Positions 1 to 6,559 of a stretch of 10,210 nt of DNA are shown here, piece after piece. Numbering within the stretch: position 1 is the first letter of the stretch; every line of letters begins with the position of its first letter. The stretch is from Gammaproteobacteria bacterium (GTDB taxonomy: Bacteria; Pseudomonadota; Gammaproteobacteria; Arenicellales; DRJH01), in NCBI GenBank assembly GCA_011052285.1, contig DRJH01000209.1:1-10210 (forward strand), written 5' to 3'. Below the pieces are notes generated by a model that was not told where the DNA came from, searched no databases, and was given only the letters and a program-made list of their open reading frames with translations. The translations under genes and the position numbers were made by a program.

Positions 1-2
1 CG

Positions 3-1589
3 GTACATTTTGCCAGAGCCTATGCGCTATTTCGCAACGCACCGCGCGGTACATTGGTACAGGTTGAGCCCAAGATGACCCTGACCGGCGCCAATGCCGA
101 TCGTTGGCTGGCTGTCCGTCCCGGCAGTGAAGCGATGTTGGCCATGGCCCTGGTCAGTATCATCGTCAACGAACTTGATACCTTGCCTGATCTGTCGAAT
201 CCACTGATGCAAACATTGGCCGATATCGATCTCGTCCAGGCAACCCGGGATACTGGTGTTGATTCGCGGAAGATTCATAAATTGGCACAGTTGCTTTTGA
301 GCAAGAGCCCCAGCCTGGTGCTTTCCGGTGCTAGCGCTGAGGGGGGTGAAAATGGCTATGAGACTGCACTTGCAGTCAATCTTCTCAATCATATTCTGGG
401 TAATGTGGGGAAAACAATCCGGCCACGGGCTGTCGGGACCTTTCCCCAATTAGCCCCGCGCGTGGGCAGTTGGAAAGAGTTGGCTGAGTTCAGGGATGGC
501 ATCACCTCAAAACGGTTTGATACCGTTGTGACCTACGATACCAATCCGGTCTATCAGGCCCCACAATTCATGAAAATGGAAGAAACGCTGCAAAACACCT
601 TCCACCTCGCCTTCGCCCAGTTTCCTGACGAAACCGCGATGCGTGCCGATGTGGTGATTCCGGTACATTCCTACCTTGAAGACTGGAATACCAGTATACC
701 GGCTTATACGCCTGTCGATGACCAGCTGAATCTGCAACAGGCAGTGATGTCCCCGGTATTTGGTGACAAAGGCAGCCAGTCTTTAGGCAATATCCTGCTG
801 GCACTAATCCAGCGTCAGGATGAGAATTTCAAACGCTGGAATGACTATGGTGAATATATCCGCGAGGCGATCTGGAATCTTCGCAGCAGGGTGGTTAATC
901 CACCAAAGCCACACAATGCAGGCCAGACCGAACAGGAAGTGTATAACCAGGGTGTGTTGTCGCGTGGTTTGATTCGGCTAAACATGGCACCTGCTGCTGC
1001 CATTACGGTTAACGTACCGAATACCATGACTGTACCCGCTACTCCTCCGCAAGACCCTAAATATCCATATCAATTATTGCCCACTGCGCGACTGGGGCTG
1101 TTGGACGGGCGTCATGCTAACCTACCCTGGCTACAGGAGCTGCCCGACCAGTTGACCGAGGTCGTGTGGGACTCCTGGTTGGAAATTCACCCGAAAACGG
1201 CAGAAAAATTACAGCTCAAAACCGGTGATATGGCCAAGGTTAGCAGTACGCAAGGCTCCCTGGAGGTCAAGGTTGTGGTATTCCCCGGCATTCACCCCGA
1301 GGCAGTCGCCATTCCCCTGGGGCAAGGCCATACCCAATATGGTCGCTATGCCAAAGGCCGCGGTGTCAACCCGTTGAGAATCCTCGAACCCAGATTCGAT
1401 CGTAAAACCGGCGAACTGGCACTATTTGCTACACGGGTTAGTGTTGCCAAAGTTACTGACAGGGGACCGATCGTTACCTTGGCACATGGGGACCTGGTTC
1501 TCGAAAGCAACACCAGCACTCAGGCGGGAAGAAAACTCGTAAAAACCGTTACCGCACGACAGTTCAATCGTAATGAAGAGGAGACTTGA
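3..1589 (+). CDS. actB1: ACIII molybdopterin-oxidoreductase-like subunit ActB1 (5' partial)
   Basis: This is the large periplasmic subunit of alternative complex III, related to the catalytic chain of CISM molybdoenzymes. In studied ACIIIs this domain carries no molybdenum cofactor and acts as a scaffold. The frame is open to the left edge, and 528 codons are visible; a TTG at 54 is only an internal codon, so the true start lies outside. Family features are the segment ending LGNVGKTI (near nt 420), the NPVYQAP motif (near nt 545), the ADVVIPVHSYLEDW stretch (near nt 645-690) and a C-terminal molydopterin-dinucleotide-binding-type beta-barrel domain from about nt 1060 to 1400. I see no substrate-type Cys/Ser ligand, but the region where one would lie is largely missing. 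The gene ends with TGA and is followed three bases later by actB2 in the same reading frame. In many ACIII organisms the two are one fused ActB protein. The identity rests on motif recall plus the diagnostic gene order. Confidence 0.9.
   Translation, partial: VHFARAYALFRNAPRGTLVQVEPKMTLTGANADRWLAVRPGSEAMLAMALVSIIVNELDTLPDLSNPLMQTLADIDLVQATRDTGVDSRKIHKLAQLLLSKSPSLVLSGASAEGGENGYETALAVNLLNHILGNVGKTIRPRAVGTFPQLAPRVGSWKELAEFRDGITSKRFDTVVTYDTNPVYQAPQFMKMEETLQNTFHLAFAQFPDETAMRADVVIPVHSYLEDWNTSIPAYTPVDDQLNLQQAVMSPVFGDKGSQSLGNILLALIQRQDENFKRWNDYGEYIREAIWNLRSRVVNPPKPHNAGQTEQEVYNQGVLSRGLIRLNMAPAAAITVNVPNTMTVPATPPQDPKYPYQLLPTARLGLLDGRHANLPWLQELPDQLTEVVWDSWLEIHPKTAEKLQLKTGDMAKVSSTQGSLEVKVVVFPGIHPEAVAIPLGQGHTQYGRYAKGRGVNPLRILEPRFDRKTGELALFATRVSVAKVTDRGPIVTLAHGDLVLESNTSTQAGRKLVKTVTARQFNRNEEET
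1575..1583 (+). promoter_or_regulatory. Shine-Dalgarno site of actB2
   Basis: A GAAGAGGAG purine run lies inside the last codons of actB1, nine bases before the ATG at 1593. It decides that ActB2 is translated as a separate protein rather than only as a readthrough extension of ActB1. Confidence 0.8.
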
Positions 1590-1592
1590 GCC

Positions 1593-2450
1593 ATGGCTCT
1601 GAAACGCATGCTGGAAAACTGGTCGCGGCTGCGCCAACGCGATTATTATAAGGACGCTCCCTATCTATGGGGTTTGACCATCGATCTCAACAAATGTATC
1701 GGCTGCGGTGCCTGTGTTGCCGCCTGCTACGCCGAAAATAATGTGCCCGTGGTTGGCAAAGAGCACTGTGGCCGTGGTCATTCCATGCACTGGATGCGGA
1801 TCGAGCGGTACTGGGATGAACCTGATGGCAAAGCGGACATTGATCAGCAGGATGCCAGTGATTATCCTGAGCGGGGCGCCCATTACATTCCCATGATGTG
1901 CCAGCAATGCAATCACGCACCCTGTGAACCGGTTTGTCCCGTGGCGGCAACCTATCATTCTCCGGACGGCCTCAACACCCAGGTCTATAACCGCTGTATA
2001 GGCTCGCGCTACTGTGGTAACAACTGCCCCTACAAAGTGCGATATTTTAATTTTTTCAATTTCTGGAAGGATTTGCCGCACCCGCTGGAGATGCAACTCA
2101 ATCCCGACCTGACCGTTCGTGACAAAGGTATTATGGAAAAATGCACCTTTTGTGTGCAACGCATCCGGGATGCCAAGGATCAGGCCAATGATGAAGGTCA
2201 TCCCGAACATGTTGAGGATGGCAGTATGCAGACAGCCTGTCAGCAAAGCTGTCCAACGGATGCCATCGTCTTCGGCAATCTGCGCGACCCAAAAAGCCAG
2301 GTGTCCAGGCTGTGGGAGCAGCACCACGTCGTTCTGAACCGTCACGAGCAGGATAAATCAGATGATATCCGTGGCTACCGGGTTCTGGAGGAATTGAATG
2401 TAGAGCCCTGTGTGATGTACCTCGATCGGGTACGTGATGTGGAGGTCTGA
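1593..2450 (+). CDS. actB2: ACIII iron-sulfur subunit ActB2
   Basis: This 285-residue ferredoxin-type protein is the electron-transfer half of ActB. Cysteines fall in four groups: C35, C38, C41, C45; C103, C106, C111, C115; C135, C141, C145; and C184, C187 with C216, C220. The third group reads CIGSRYC, so serine 138 takes the place of the second cysteine. Fifteen ligands fit three [4Fe-4S] and one [3Fe-4S] cluster, as established for ACIII. The motifs ENNVPVVGKE, HWMRIERYW and VYNRCIGSRYCGNNCPYKVR are typical of ActB/PsrB-like subunits. No signal peptide is present; it presumably folds with ActB1, which in the family is exported by Tat, so export by hitch-hiking is an inference. C59 (in KEHCGRG) is an extra cysteine outside the groups. 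The start is fixed by the good ribosome site at 1575-1583. The stop TGA touches the ATG of actC. Confidence 0.93.
   Translation: MALKRMLENWSRLRQRDYYKDAPYLWGLTIDLNKCIGCGACVAACYAENNVPVVGKEHCGRGHSMHWMRIERYWDEPDGKADIDQQDASDYPERGAHYIPMMCQQCNHAPCEPVCPVAATYHSPDGLNTQVYNRCIGSRYCGNNCPYKVRYFNFFNFWKDLPHPLEMQLNPDLTVRDKGIMEKCTFCVQRIRDAKDQANDEGHPEHVEDGSMQTACQQSCPTDAIVFGNLRDPKSQVSRLWEQHHVVLNRHEQDKSDDIRGYRVLEELNVEPCVMYLDRVRDVEV
2441..2446 (+). promoter_or_regulatory. Shine-Dalgarno site of actC
   Basis: GGAGGT lies inside the end of actB2, four bases before the ATG at 2451. An ATG at 2469 would sit further from it (22 bases), so 2451 is preferred. Confidence 0.7.
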
Positions 2451-3851
2451 ATGGAACACCAGGACACCATGAAGGATGTTGCATGGGCCAAGATTAATGC
2501 TGATGTGCTGCGCAGCCTGGAGAAACCGCGCCGTATATTCTGGATTGTGCTTGCGGTTTGTGCGCTGCTGGTGCTGAGCGGCGTTGTCGCTGAAATTTAT
2601 CAGTACCGGGAAGGCATGGGCGTGGCGCTGATGAACCGGCCTCACTATTGGCAGCTGTATATTTCCAACTTCGTATTCTGGATTGGCATGAGCCACTCCG
2701 GCACGTTACTTTCAGCTATTTTACTGCTCACCAAGGCCGACTGGCGCAAACCCATCTACCGTTTTGCTGAAGCCATGACCCTGTTTTCCATCCTCACTGC
2801 GGCGATTTACCCGATTATTCATTTGGGGCGGGTCTGGAATCTGTACTGGATTCTGCCTTACCCCGATGCACGTACCATTTGGCCAAATTTTCGTTCTCCG
2901 CTACTCTGGGATGCGGCGGCAATTACTGCTTATGCCACCAGCTCTGCGTTATTTTTGTATATCGGTATGATTCCGGATCTGGCGATCTGTCGTGACAATG
3001 CCAAAGGCTGGCGCAAGAAGCTATACACCGCGTTATCCATGGGCTGGATGGGGCGGGCCCGCGAATGGATGGCTTTCCGTAAGACCTATATCCTGATGGC
3101 TTGCTTTCTGGTGCCCCTGGCGGTATCTGTGCACTCCATTGTCGCCTCTGACTTCGCGATGTCCATTATGCCGGACTGGCACATTACCTCCTTCCCTCTC
3201 TACTTTGTGGCCGGCGCCCTGTACTCCGGCTGTGCCGCAATCATCACCCTGTTTGTTATGTTGCGCCATATCTTCAAGTTTGAAGCCTACATGACGACCG
3301 AAATCCTCGACAAGACGGCAAAATTGACCTTTGCTATTGCTATGGCCTGGAATTACCTGAACCTGAGTGAGTACGCCTCGATCTGGTACTCCAACGATAT
3401 GTACGAGAAAGAGGTGTTACTGGCAAAATTTTTCGGTCCCTATGCAGTGATCGTCTGGACTATGCTGCTCTGTGCCACGGTTGCGCCGTTTGCCATGGTG
3501 TTCAAAAAAGTACGGCATAGCATGTGGAGCATGTTCATTCTGTCACTGGTACTGCAACTGGGTATGTGGTTGGAACGCTTCCAGATCGTAAGCCCGCCTC
3601 TGGCCAGTAACCACGAGCCCTGGACCTGGGCTGTGGTCTGGCCCGGTGCCGTACAGTTGATCATAACCCTTGCCAGCTTTGGCTGGTTCACCATGCTATT
3701 TCTGATATTTTGCAAGATTTTTCCAAGCGTTTCCATGTATGAAGTCAAGGAAATGGTTTTTCACCGGCGCAAGGCCAGTTCGCGGGCTCGCCTGGAAGAT
3801 CTATCAGCCATCAAGGAAGAGGTTGCCCGGGCCGAGGAGGGACTGCAATGA
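2451..3851 (+). CDS. actC: ACIII NrfD-type quinol-oxidising membrane subunit ActC
   Basis: This integral membrane protein of 466 residues belongs to the NrfD/PsrC family and is the proposed quinol-binding subunit of ACIII, sitting next to the FeS chain of ActB2. About ten hydrophobic segments are visible, starting with residues 29-50. ActC hallmarks are GMSHSGTLLSAILLL (around His82), the following RFAEAMTLFS segment, YPIIHLGR (120-127), WILPYPD, and the later MPDWHITSFPLYFVAGALYSG stretch. The histidine of the GxxHxGT motif and polar residues in the next helix are thought in the family to line the quinol site. The length matches the usual ~450-480 residues. The C-terminal tail after the last helix is charged and probably cytoplasmic. 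Its TGA overlaps the ATG of actD, indicating coupled translation. Confidence 0.93.
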   Translation: MEHQDTMKDVAWAKINADVLRSLEKPRRIFWIVLAVCALLVLSGVVAEIYQYREGMGVALMNRPHYWQLYISNFVFWIGMSHSGTLLSAILLLTKADWRKPIYRFAEAMTLFSILTAAIYPIIHLGRVWNLYWILPYPDARTIWPNFRSPLLWDAAAITAYATSSALFLYIGMIPDLAICRDNAKGWRKKLYTALSMGWMGRAREWMAFRKTYILMACFLVPLAVSVHSIVASDFAMSIMPDWHITSFPLYFVAGALYSGCAAIITLFVMLRHIFKFEAYMTTEILDKTAKLTFAIAMAWNYLNLSEYASIWYSNDMYEKEVLLAKFFGPYAVIVWTMLLCATVAPFAMVFKKVRHSMWSMFILSLVLQLGMWLERFQIVSPPLASNHEPWTWAVVWPGAVQLIITLASFGWFTMLFLIFCKIFPSVSMYEVKEMVFHRRKASSRARLEDLSAIKEEVARAEEGLQ

Positions 3852-4384
3852 GAAGGCGCAAAAAACACTTGTTGTTCGGGATTTTCGAGGATTTCGATAG
3901 CGCACGTGATGTTGTTTCCAGCTTGAAGGTGCTTGATTTGAAGGAGATGGTGGTCGATAACATCGAGCTCTACTCGCCGATTGAGCACCCTGAGGTGGAA
4001 GAGATCCTGGGGGATTTTCATCAGCCGATACAACGCTTCACGTTATTCGGGGCGCTGTCCGGTGCAATCGGCGCCTTCCTGCTGGCGGCGGCCGCTGCCC
4101 AGGCGATGTTTACCGTACAGCCACAGGGAGGAAAACCAGTGATTCCACTACCTCCCAACATCGTGATTGCCTATGAAGGGGCAATTTTGATCGGTGTGTT
4201 GGCAACGATAGCCGCTTTTTTCATCTATGCCGGCCTGCCCAGGCGCCTCCACAAACATTACGATAACAAGGTCAGTATCGACCAGATTGGTATCGAGGTG
4301 CAGGTGTTGCCGGAAAACATGCACTTGGTACGTGCTGTTTTCGATAGTCATCAGGCGACGGAAATCAGGGAAGTTGTGCAATGA
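3848..4384 (+). CDS. actD: ACIII DUF3341 membrane subunit ActD
   Basis: This 178-residue protein is of the DUF3341 family, the small two-helix subunit of alternative complex III. Two transmembrane segments lie at about residues 63-88 and 107-129, separated by a short loop with GGKPVIPLPPN. The N-terminal domain (residues 8-60, GIFEDFDSARDVV..., YSPIEHPEVEEIL) and the GLPRRLHKHYDNK segment after the second helix match the family pattern. In solved ACIII structures ActD packs against ActC; no redox group is expected. The start overlaps the actC stop in an ATGA, preceded by GGAGGG six bases upstream. The end overlaps actE in another ATGA. A very basic first six residues (MRRRKK) suits a cytoplasmic N-terminus. 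Confidence 0.9.
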   Translation: MRRRKKHLLFGIFEDFDSARDVVSSLKVLDLKEMVVDNIELYSPIEHPEVEEILGDFHQPIQRFTLFGALSGAIGAFLLAAAAAQAMFTVQPQGGKPVIPLPPNIVIAYEGAILIGVLATIAAFFIYAGLPRRLHKHYDNKVSIDQIGIEVQVLPENMHLVRAVFDSHQATEIREVVQ

Positions 4385-4941
4385 AAAAAGTAGCATTATT
4401 GTGCTGCATGCTGGTTATTCCTGCAGTCGTTTTAGCCTGGCCCTGGTCTCGCGATTTAATGAACCAACCATCGATAAAACCACAGGAAGCCCCTGTTGGT
4501 AGTTTTCCAACGGGTTCGGTACCCGTTGGTGGCCCCTGGACCCGCGTGGAGGACCGGGATGCCACTGAGGAAATCAAAAATCCAGTGCCCATCTCACCGC
4601 AATCACTTGCTACCGGCAAGGCACTGTACATAACCTATTGTCTGCCTTGCCATGGAGAGAATGGTAAAGGAGACGGTCTGGTTGGCAAGGTTTTTGAAAC
4701 CCAACCGGCTGATCTGACATCCGATTATGTCAAGAACGATATTACAGACGGCTGGATCTGGGGCACAATAACGTTCGGTAGTTACATTATGCCGCGCTAC
4801 AGTTACGATTTGTCACCGCAAGAGCGCTGGGATGTTGTGAACTATGTTCGAAAAATACTGGGTCGGCGTATGACCGTAAAAACCAGGGAACAACGTGCCA
4901 CCCAGATTATGCGGGGCGTTGTGAACAAGGGGAAGGAGTAA
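4381..4941 (+). CDS. actE: ACIII mono-heme cytochrome c subunit ActE
   Basis: This 186-residue periplasmic class I cytochrome c is probably one of the exit points for electrons from the complex. The N-terminus MKKVALLCCMLVIPAVVLA looks like a Sec signal peptide cleaved after A19. The heme-binding CLPCH is at residues 87-91, and the likely axial methionine is M137 in YIMPRY. The C-terminal LSPQERWDVVNYVRKI helix is typical of the cytochrome c fold. A DLMNQPSIKP segment at 25-34 corresponds to the conserved near-N-terminal motif of ActE proteins. In many ActE proteins that motif is preceded by a lipobox cysteine; here the equivalent position is W22 and no lipobox is visible, so the protein may be soluble or held only by partners. 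C8 and C9 lie inside the signal peptide and are too early for lipid attachment. The ribosome site is weak (AGGGAAG at 4367), so coupling to actD through the ATGA overlap is likely. Confidence 0.9.
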   Translation: MKKVALLCCMLVIPAVVLAWPWSRDLMNQPSIKPQEAPVGSFPTGSVPVGGPWTRVEDRDATEEIKNPVPISPQSLATGKALYITYCLPCHGENGKGDGLVGKVFETQPADLTSDYVKNDITDGWIWGTITFGSYIMPRYSYDLSPQERWDVVNYVRKILGRRMTVKTREQRATQIMRGVVNKGKE

Positions 4942-4944
4942 GCC

Positions 4945-6033
4945 ATGACCATGTCCTATGCAAATTGGGCGGTATTGATGGATAATTTCCTGTTTGCCCT
5001 GTATATCGCTCTGGCAGGAGTTTTTTGGGCTAGTGTGCTGCACCTGACGAACGGAAAATGGCGTTATGAAATCCGTTTTCTAATGACTTCCGCGACTGCA
5101 CTTTTTCCTTTGGGGCTGGTGTTATTGATCATTATTTTGGCCAGTGGAGCCAGAAGCTTTCCCTGGATGGGTGGTGAAACCATGGGTGAGCCGTTGAATG
5201 GTTGGCATAATGTGTTGTTTTTTAACCTGCGGCAAGTCATCCTTTATCTGCTGGTCTGGAGCTTTTGTGCTTATTTTGTCAAGTTGCAGAAAAAAGATTA
5301 TCCCACTGCCCCGGAAATTGACCGTAGACGTTTTCGTAACATTGCCCTGTTGGCCCCGTTCGTCTACGTTATCTATGGCACCATTGTGGCCTGGGATTTT
5401 GAGATGACACAATGGCCGCGTTGGTGGAGTCCGATCTACGGTCCTTACCACTTTACCGGCATGATGCGCATGTACCTGGCATTTTTCATTGTTGCTCTAT
5501 ATTTTCTGCGCCTGCGTGATATCCTTAAAAAACCCACTCATGACTATGTCTTTAATTACTGTGCCAAGATACTGTTGGCGCTAACCATCATCTGGACATA
5601 CATCTTCTTTATGCAGTACCTGGTCATGTGGTATGGTGACCTACCGGAAGAAATCGGTCGTTTTGACAAAATGATGAATGGACCCAACTGGTTTTTGTTT
5701 TGGGCATTCTTTTTGCTCAACTCCTTCATTCCATTTTTTATGCTGATCTTTGCAGCTACCCGCGAGTCTCCGGCCCTGATGTTATTTCCCTCGATTAGCA
5801 TTCTGGTGGGGACATTCATCGAGCACTATATGTGGATCATCAGTCCACGAGCAGACGATATTGACCACACCCCTCTACTCTACTCATGGGTCGACACGGG
5901 GATCACCCTTGGTATCTTTCTCATCGGCTGTGTACTTTGGAACCACCGTATGAAAAAGGATGGCCTGTATTGGCAAGAAGAGGATGAAGTAAAAAAGGCC
6001 ATCGATACTGCCGTTGAGCCACAAACCCGGTAG
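4945..6033 (+). CDS. actF: ACIII second NrfD-like membrane subunit ActF
   Basis: This 362-residue polytopic membrane protein is the ActC-related but shorter second membrane subunit, described in the family as quinol:cytochrome c oxidoreductase quinone-binding subunit 2. About nine hydrophobic segments are visible, beginning at residues 11-31. Family signatures are WDFEMTQWPRWWSPIYG (150-166), the HDYVFNYCAKILLALTIIWTYIFFMQYLVMWYGDLPEEI block (199-237, with diagnostic GDLPEEI) and a late FIEHYMWIISP. ActF is thought to form a proton-conducting half-channel or scaffold; its quinone binding is unproven. AAGGAG at 4933-4938 supports the ATG at 4945; an ATG at 4951 is a close alternative. It lies three bases after actE in the same frame. 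It is the last gene on this strand in the window: no ActG and no cytochrome oxidase gene follows. Confidence 0.9.
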   Translation: MTMSYANWAVLMDNFLFALYIALAGVFWASVLHLTNGKWRYEIRFLMTSATALFPLGLVLLIIILASGARSFPWMGGETMGEPLNGWHNVLFFNLRQVILYLLVWSFCAYFVKLQKKDYPTAPEIDRRRFRNIALLAPFVYVIYGTIVAWDFEMTQWPRWWSPIYGPYHFTGMMRMYLAFFIVALYFLRLRDILKKPTHDYVFNYCAKILLALTIIWTYIFFMQYLVMWYGDLPEEIGRFDKMMNGPNWFLFWAFFLLNSFIPFFMLIFAATRESPALMLFPSISILVGTFIEHYMWIISPRADDIDHTPLLYSWVDTGITLGIFLIGCVLWNHRMKKDGLYWQEEDEVKKAIDTAVEPQTR

Positions 6034-6052
6034 ATTTCTTGAGATGGTATTG

Positions 6053-6085
6053 AGCTGTGTGATGGTACGCATGCAGCACACAGCT
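6053..6085. terminator. Possible bidirectional terminator hairpin between convergent operons
   Basis: AGCTGTGTG (6053-6061) and CACACAGCT (6077-6085) form a perfect 9-bp stem with a 15-base loop. It lies in the 98-bp gap between the ends of actF (+) and the zinc-ribbon gene (-). No T-run follows on either strand, so function as an intrinsic terminator is uncertain. Confidence 0.35.
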
Positions 6086-6131
6086 TCACGATACTGAATA
6101 AGCCAGGAATGGCCTGCTTCAGGCAAAGCCA

Positions 6132-6512
6132 TCAAGAAGCTACGCCTAGCTCCAAGCCGATAGTACAGTCCGGGCAATGTGACCATTGGGGCAAATCGCT
6201 ATTCTTCTCCAGATCTAGCACAATCTGATGGTCACACGATGGGCAGACGCCGGTTGCTTCAAGGCCTTCCTCGGCGGTACGCCATCTCCTGGAAGCGATA
6301 ACCACTCCGGCTATAAAGAAACCCGGCACCAGGATGAAGTGCGCCATAGGGATCAGAGCACTGACCAGGGCAATCAGCCATAAGAGTAGTAATGCCTTGA
6401 CTGCGCGTATTTTTTGTTCTTTTTGAGAGAAGATATCAACGCTCATCGTGGCCACAGTCGGAGTACAGGACTTCGCGCGTAACTGAATCTTTCTATCTAC
6501 CCGTTCCGGCAT
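6132..6512 (-). CDS. Small membrane protein with C-terminal zinc ribbon, unknown function
   Basis: I do not recognise this 126-residue protein. Residues 38-55 and 56-73 form two adjacent hydrophobic segments (probably a helical hairpin around I54-P55). A soluble C-terminal domain follows with CPSC (90-93) and CPDC (113-116), a four-cysteine zinc-ribbon or rubredoxin-like knuckle that would be cytoplasmic if the positive RRWR after helix 2 obeys the positive-inside rule. The start at 6512 is backed by GGAG four bases upstream. An internal ATG at 6446 (residue 23) begins a more conventional-looking protein but lacks a clear ribosome site. It lies 47 bases downstream of the PotC-like permease on the same strand, so it may be the last gene of that operon, but nothing in it suggests transport. 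Roles such as membrane quality control or envelope regulation would be guesses. Confidence 0.7.
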   Translation of the reverse strand: MPERVDRKIQLRAKSCTPTVATMSVDIFSQKEQKIRAVKALLLLWLIALVSALIPMAHFILVPGFFIAGVVIASRRWRTAEEGLEATGVCPSCDHQIVLDLEKNSDLPQWSHCPDCTIGLELGVAS

Positions 6513-6516
6513 ATTG

Positions 6517-6520
6517 CTCC
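6517..6520 (-). promoter_or_regulatory. Ribosome site favouring the long start of the zinc-ribbon gene
   Basis: GGAG on the - strand is four bases before the ATG at 6512. The alternative ATG at 6446 has no comparable purine run, so the longer protein is preferred, though not proven. Confidence 0.45.
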
Positions 6521-6559
6521 GTTCAAAAACCTGAATTCAGCGGTATTATCAGCGCTGGA

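Noticed and set aside
54..56. TTG as a start codon for the first gene
   Set aside because: The frame is open and ActB1-like upstream to the window edge (ARAYALFRNAPRGTL), so the TTG is an internal leucine codon.
27..449. Antisense open frame of 140 codons opposite actB1
   Set aside because: It overlaps a strongly matching ActB1 segment and shows no domain.
1..669. CGGTACATT occurs at 1-9, 47-55 and 661-669
   Set aside because: The copies fall in different codon phases or encode ordinary Val-His within ActB1, with irregular spacing; most likely coincidence.
1665..2345. Long antisense open frame (226 codons) opposite actB2
   Set aside because: The + strand encodes a protein with a full set of FeS ligand motifs; the antisense frame has no recognisable domain and is a shadow of codon bias.
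6521..6540. CTGAATTCAG palindrome followed by five T on the - strand, before the zinc-ribbon gene
   Set aside because: A ten-base palindrome with no loop allows only a three- or four-pair stem, too weak for a terminator, and it lies close to the ribosome site of the next gene.
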